Shown in pieces: positions 59,887 to 64,000 of a DNA stretch of 64,000 bases. The position numbers and the translations under genes were made by a program. The stretch's first letter is position 1; every line of letters begins with the position of its first letter. The DNA lies in contig OY829537.1 of assembly GCA_963691705.1 (NCBI GenBank), positions 67,539,352-67,603,351 on the forward strand, in the 5' to 3' direction. The stretch comes from Viola odorata. Taxonomy: Eukaryota; Streptophyta; Magnoliopsida; Malpighiales; Violaceae. The notes beneath the pieces were generated by a model. That model made no database searches, was not told the origin of the DNA, and saw only the letters and a list, made by a program, of their open reading frames with translations.

Positions 59887-60102
59887 GCTTATCAAGTGGA
59901 ACTGGAAACATTAGCAGTAAAACTAAAAGAGGAGAATGAGCAGTTGCTCAAAGAGAAGGAAACAACCATTTTATATGCAGAATGGTCCTTGCCTCTTCCA
60001 TGGTCTATCAGAATGAAAATTGTTGTTGGTGCTGCAAGAGGTCTTGCATTCCTTCATGAAGAGGCCGAAAGACCAGTGATTTTTAAGTTTGAGTTTTTCT
60101 AG
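59887..60102 (+). pseudogene. Chimeric fragment: bZIP leucine zipper joined to receptor-like kinase
   Basis: A TTTTAG acceptor is followed by about 24 codons matching a group A bZIP zipper ([20 protein letters not shown], most like GBF4). Within the same frame it continues into about 34 codons of a cytoplasmic receptor-like kinase ([10 protein letters not shown]...[21 protein letters not shown] type). The kinase motif stops before the catalytic loop and the frame ends soon after. The bZIP piece starts at what is, from memory, a natural intron border in that gene family. Neither piece can work alone. It is best read as host exons captured by the transposon. Confidence 0.8.
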
Positions 60103-60830
60103 TTAATGTTGTTGCTTTTAACGTTTTTGCTTTCTGGTTTAATGAATGAAGTTGTTACTTTCCTTCCTAATTGGAAATTATCTGAACTCTATTGACTGTC
60201 AATATTTATTCATAATTTGCAAGTTCAGTTTCATTTATTGTGATATAGTGCCAATAACTGTTGTAATTTAGCATTGATAAAGCTGGAAACTTATTGCCAG
60301 TTGCTGCTATAATGACTTATAACTAGAGGTGACATTTAGTATTTTTTAGGGGAGATTTACTAAGAAATTGATCCATGTATTAATGATATTGAACAAAATT
60401 TAAATGAAAAAAGGGATGCTGGAGAGAACTAGAATAGTTTGTTTGTGACATTAGTTCTTGGGCTGAGATTTCTAGAGATCTCTAGTGCTTAGTAGTCAAA
60501 CAGCCACCTATGTTGTTTGTTTTAAACCTACTTCTGTTGTTACTGTAGATTCCCTTTTGCATGGTTGTCGGATAGATAATGGGGCGACCTTTGGACTTAA
60601 ACTTTCAACTTTTTGAGACAACCACGCTTTTCATTACTGTTATAGTTGTGGCCTTCTTTCTGCAGGTTTGTTTTTGTAAAAAATTCTTAAGTATGCTTCT
60701 ATTATTATTGGTATCAATATTATAAGAATGAAACTGCTGAAATTTTAATTGTTGATGGAATAATATTCTCTGATAATTTTTTCAGAAATTTTAATTGATG
60801 ATGGATGCTTTTTAAGATATTTTTGGTTTT
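60103..60830 (+). other. Non-coding DNA within mariner-like element
   Basis: T-rich, with no frame or motif I can support. Confidence 0.55.
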
Positions 60831-61410
60831 TTGCATTATTGGCTACCTTACCTGCTGTTGAATCTGCTCTTGAGGTAAAGAAATGGGGTAATGACCTATA
60901 CTACATATACTCTTCTTCTTTTCCTGCGCAAGAATTCAAATTAATTCTGAGCTGTGAATTTTTATTACCTTCTGTGGCTATGTGTACTAGAGGTTTGCTG
61001 ATGTTCTAAATCAAAATGAGCTTGCCTCTGCTGTCTTTTACCGAGTTGATCAAGAGAGATCCAGTCTTATTCTGCACTAGGCATCTGTTTTAAAGTGGAA
61101 AAATATGCAACAGACATAGGCAAAGTTGAACAAGAGTGTGCTGAATTGGTTAACTATATTGGCTCAGAGACCGAGTCAAAAGACAAGGATCGTCTTCTGT
61201 TTTCTTTTTTTAAAGTACATGCAAGTTGCTGGTTTTTGGAGGAAAGAAGATTCTTCTAACCAGCTTGAACAATTGAAACATGATTTGGAAGACAATAAGG
61301 ATAAAGTGCTGTCTATTTTGAATAGAGCAGTAAGTTTCTTGTACAATGAGGTTAAGCATAGGGTATTCAACATATTTAGTAATTCTGCTGGAGGGAGTAA
61401 TTGCTTTTAA
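60831..61410 (+). pseudogene. Unidentified gene fragments within mariner-like element
   Basis: Three short exon-like stretches: about 60840-60890 (LPAVESALEV), about 60995-61078 (FADVLNQNELASAVFYRVDQ), and about 61090-61330 (EKYATDIGKVEQECAELV and later QLEQLKHDLEDNKDKVLS in another frame). They have host-like composition and coiled-coil character but are broken by stops. I do not recognise the source. Confidence 0.45.
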
Positions 61411-62093
61411 TCAATAGCAATCAAAATGTTTCAAAAAGTTAGTTCATGCTTTGTGGTTCTATGATCCAATCAACCATTAGACACAGGCAGATGCTTAGAT
61501 GTTATACCAGTTTTCTATTCTGCTTGAGGCTGGGAAAGTTACTCAATGTTTTCCATATAACTTTGGTGCAGCAATCAGACCCTTCTCAAAGTAGCATGCC
61601 GTTTCAATTAAACAGATGCACACACATCACTGACACAACAAATGATCCAATACAATAAAGTTTAGTGTAAGCACGAAAACTTATACTAACAGATAATCAC
61701 TTCTATTTAGCTTTGAGCATCCCAATATTTGGTCCCCACAGGTGGCTCCGCCAAATGTAGTGTGCCTTGTCAGACGAGGCAATGGCAAACTCATCTTATC
61801 TGTTAAAGAAGCCTGACATCCTTAGCTATTATCAGAGAACATAAATAAATATATCCACCAGTCCCAAAACTGCAAACTCAATCTTGGTCACCACACATTA
61901 GATAGACAACCATTATACGCGGACTATTTATCAACAAGGAGAACATGTTACATCACCTTTCCAGCCTAACATAGGTGCAATGGGCAAGTTGCTCGAGTCA
62001 CAACATAATGGAAATGGGAGAGGAAACATAGATGTTTAAAATGAAAACTATAACCAACCAGTAATGGTATGCATTGATCAATATATGGGATTT

Positions 62094-62404
62094 TACCACT
62101 AGAAAATGCAAGACTTTCCAGTTATCCACTTCCTATAATCAGCCACTATTCAAAGGGCTATACAAATGTCAACTAATGCATAACATCCAACATCAACCAA
62201 TCACACACAGTTAGTGCACAAAATATTGCTCAAACACAAAAGAAATGACACTTAGAACAGGGCATTTTGCCACCCCAAAAATGCAAGGCTTTCCATGTTT
62301 GCAATTCCTGTAATCAAACACTAATCAAATCCAGAAACAAATGACAGTCCAAGCATACCATTCAACATCCACCAATCACACACAGTTAAGCGCACAAGAC
62401 ATTG
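62094..62404. repeat. Diverged tandem duplication of about 175 bp
   Basis: Blocks CCACTAGAAAATGCAAGACTTTCCA (62095) through CACACAGTTAGTGCACAAAATATTG (62205-62229) recur as CCACCCCAAAAATGCAAGGCTTTCCA (62270) through CACACAGTTAAGCGCACAAGACATTG (62380-62405). The function is unknown. Both lie downstream of the opposing ORF on its strand and could be in its intron or 3' region. Confidence 0.7.
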
Positions 62405-62691
62405 GCAATTTTTCCAAGAACAACAACTACATTTCAATTCATTCCTTCAATCCAAACTATACATTCTGAGTTACAAGCGGCAACAGATGGATTGCAAAAG
62501 TATGCCCTAAGCTACAACAAGAGCACTTAATGGCCAAAACCAAAAGGATTGCAAATCGTTGCCACACAAAATTCAAACACTTTCTACCTAAACTTAACAA
62601 CATAACTATCAATAGAAACCTGGGATAAGGATACGCAACATCAGAATGAAACTCTCTTTATAGAATGGGTCATCTTTACAGTCAAACATAC

Positions 62692-63343
62692 CTCGAATTG
62701 GTAGCTTATTGAGATCGAAATCTCTGTCCGCCTTCAAAGTTGTGTTTTGCAGGACATCTTCGGCTGAGGGGAGATTTAAATCAGGAAGAAGAAACTTCTT
62801 TGGAGCTGTCTGACCTTGCTGACTTGATGTCTGTAGCCCATGATGGAAACCTAAAATCCCATCTTCTTCACTGGCCACAGGGCGTAAAATTCCCACATTC
62901 AAACCCAGCACACCCTCATCCCTCGACGCAGTTGGGCCTTCTTCAAACACAGTGTGATCTTCCCTGTCGTACGTGTCATCCACGATAAAATCCATATCTG
63001 CCGCAGAACCCACCACACAACCATCATCTTCCCTGTCGTAAGTATCATCCACGATAAAATCCATATCTGCCGCAGAACCCACCACACAACCATTATCTTC
63101 CCTATCGTAAGTGTCATCTACGATAAAATCCATAGTTGCCACAAAACCCACCACACAACCATCATCTTCCCTATCGTAAGTATCATCCACGATAAAATCC
63201 ATATCTGCCACAGAACCCACCACACAACCATCATCTACAATCTCAGCATCTCCAATTGAATCTGCCACAAACGCTTGCATCGAATCATCAAAATTCACGA
63301 TACTATCGTCTTGTGAATCATCCCACCAATCGACGCTCTCCAT
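62692..63343 (-). CDS. Acidic repeat protein, first exon, opposing ORF in mariner-like element
   Basis: This is an open frame of 217 codons starting at 63343 (MESVDWWDD). Four tandem units of 23 residues, DDGCVVGSVADMDFIVDDTY-like, occupy 62958-63236, corresponding to 69-bp DNA repeats. Next comes a unique part with LLPDLNLPSAED and FDLNKLP, which resemble EAR-type DLN motifs. The frame runs to 62609, but at 62691 there is a strong plant donor, CGAG|GTATGT, so I take 62692 as the exon end. Further exons were not found. The protein is strongly acidic and has no signal peptide or membrane segment. I do not recognise the family. It may be a captured host gene or an accessory gene of the transposon. 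Confidence 0.6.
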
Positions 63344-63675
63344 TGGAGGAGTAGAAAATTAAAACCTCTGTTGTGTTGAGATAGAGATGGGAGTGAGGAA
63401 ATTTGAGAATGGCTAAATTGGGAGAAGGATTTGCGGGGGTATTTGTAGGCGAAACATGGAATTTCCCCGCAAATTTGATTTTCAAACGGGTTAAGATGCC
63501 AATCGTTTCTCCATACCTGTGATGCGACGGATGAGCCGAGCCGAAGACGTCATCGTTGACAGCAAACAGAGGCGAGGGCAGCAGGGTCATCTCTAGCCTT
63601 GAGAGGGTAGAGCGTCATATAATTTTACCCAATCTGAGCTCCTCTAGAACGTCATATAAATATCCTCAGAGGGAG
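63344..63675 (-). promoter_or_regulatory. Likely promoter/leader of acidic repeat ORF and right end of mariner-like element
   Basis: On the minus strand a TATA-like CTACAAATACCCC lies near 63440, followed by a C+T-rich leader just before the ATG. The last 65 bp hold two copies of CGTCATATAA (63613 and 63650) and the terminal repeat. Confidence 0.5.
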
Positions 63676-63893
63676 TAATATAAAAAAAAGCATTTAATTA
63701 ATAGTTTCCCTTTATATTTTCAGGGGAAAGGATACAAAGATAATATATTCATGCCCATGCTTACTAATAGCTTGGGCCGAGCTTAGCTCAGACTTGTAGA
63801 ACATAAGCCCAATCTTAGCATATTAATAGTTGGGCGGAGCTGAACTTAGGCTGGCCCAATAAAGAAGAAGCTCAAGCCCGACCCTTCTTCAAG

Positions 63894-64000
63894 CACTACA
63901 AAAAAACTGCCTCATTTTGACCGAAAAAAAGAGGTGGTCATTTTCGATAGAAATTTTGACGAACAATTGTTGTCGTTAAACAGCTCGTCGAAGGTCCGTC
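63894..64000 (+). mobile_element. Left end of a CACTA (En/Spm) transposon
   Basis: CACTACAAAAAAACTGCC at 63894 matches the typical plant CACTA terminus. Short repeats typical of its subterminal region follow (TTTTGACGAAC). The preceding AAG would be the 3-bp target duplication. The element runs past the window end. Confidence 0.75.

Larger units (their letters stand above)
56028..63675 (+). mobile_element. Mariner-like element of 7.6 kb with captured sequences
   Basis: The left end CTCCATTCGAGGTTAATTAT and the right end, read on the minus strand, CTCCCTCTGAGGATATTTAT are both followed by ATGACGTT(T/C)TAG. They agree at about 28 of 35 bases. TA lies outside both ends. The motif TTATATGACG recurs at 56044 and, inverted, at 63650 and 63613. 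Inside are a DD39D transposase on the plus strand, host-like exon fragments, and an opposing ORF near the right end. Known plant mariner elements are usually smaller and hold only transposase, as I recall. Confidence 0.75.

Noticed and set aside
62954..63259. Plus-strand frame with IHDKIHICRRTHHTT repeats
   Set aside because: Antisense of the acidic 23-residue repeats, whose strand has the ATG, leader and splice donor.

Overview
The window is nuclear DNA of a flowering plant, most likely a eudicot. It is dominated by nested LTR retrotransposons and has one clear host gene. That gene has short introns with GT..AG borders and codes for a plant-type NSE1 protein. The flanking DNA is AT-rich and holds plant DNA transposons (hAT, mariner/Stowaway, CACTA). 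No species can be named from the sequence alone.

Region 1 (1-33481) is two nested Ogre/Tat-type Ty3-gypsy elements, both on the minus strand. Element A (3678-24994, 21.3 kb) is structurally complete: two LTRs, a tRNA-Arg-type primer binding site, an extra ORF1 upstream of gag, gag-protease, a short intron, an open RT-RNaseH-RNaseH-integrase frame, a 4.4-kb repeat-rich 3' region and a polypurine tract. It lies inside the older, decayed element B (1-3677 plus 25000-33481), with a perfect 5-bp target duplication AGAGT. B in turn sits in another gypsy element, D. A is disabled only by one TAG in ORF1 and one TGA in gag. Its two LTRs differ mainly by one 1.55-kb deletion of tandem repeats.

Region 2 (33482-45640) is remnants of other Ty3-gypsy elements: D (plus strand, integrase and LTR), C (minus strand, nearly whole but decayed, with a solo LTR inserted in its RNase H), E (protease fragment) and a further LTR fragment.

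Region 3 (45641-52051) is AT-rich DNA with a 1-kb foldback element holding a Stowaway MITE, followed directly by the NSE1 gene (48997-51631, six exons, 319 aa). NSE1 is a subunit of the SMC5/6 DNA-repair complex.

Region 4 (52052-64000) contains a 2.1-kb non-autonomous hAT element that carries two tRNA-like sequences. It also contains a 7.6-kb mariner-like element (56028-63675) bounded by matching inverted ends and TA duplications. That element holds a decayed DD39D transposase, a chimeric bZIP/receptor-like-kinase exon fragment, other captured-looking pieces, and an opposing ORF for an acidic protein with four 23-residue repeats. This mariner-like element is the best candidate for something undescribed. 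The first 107 bp of a CACTA transposon end the window.
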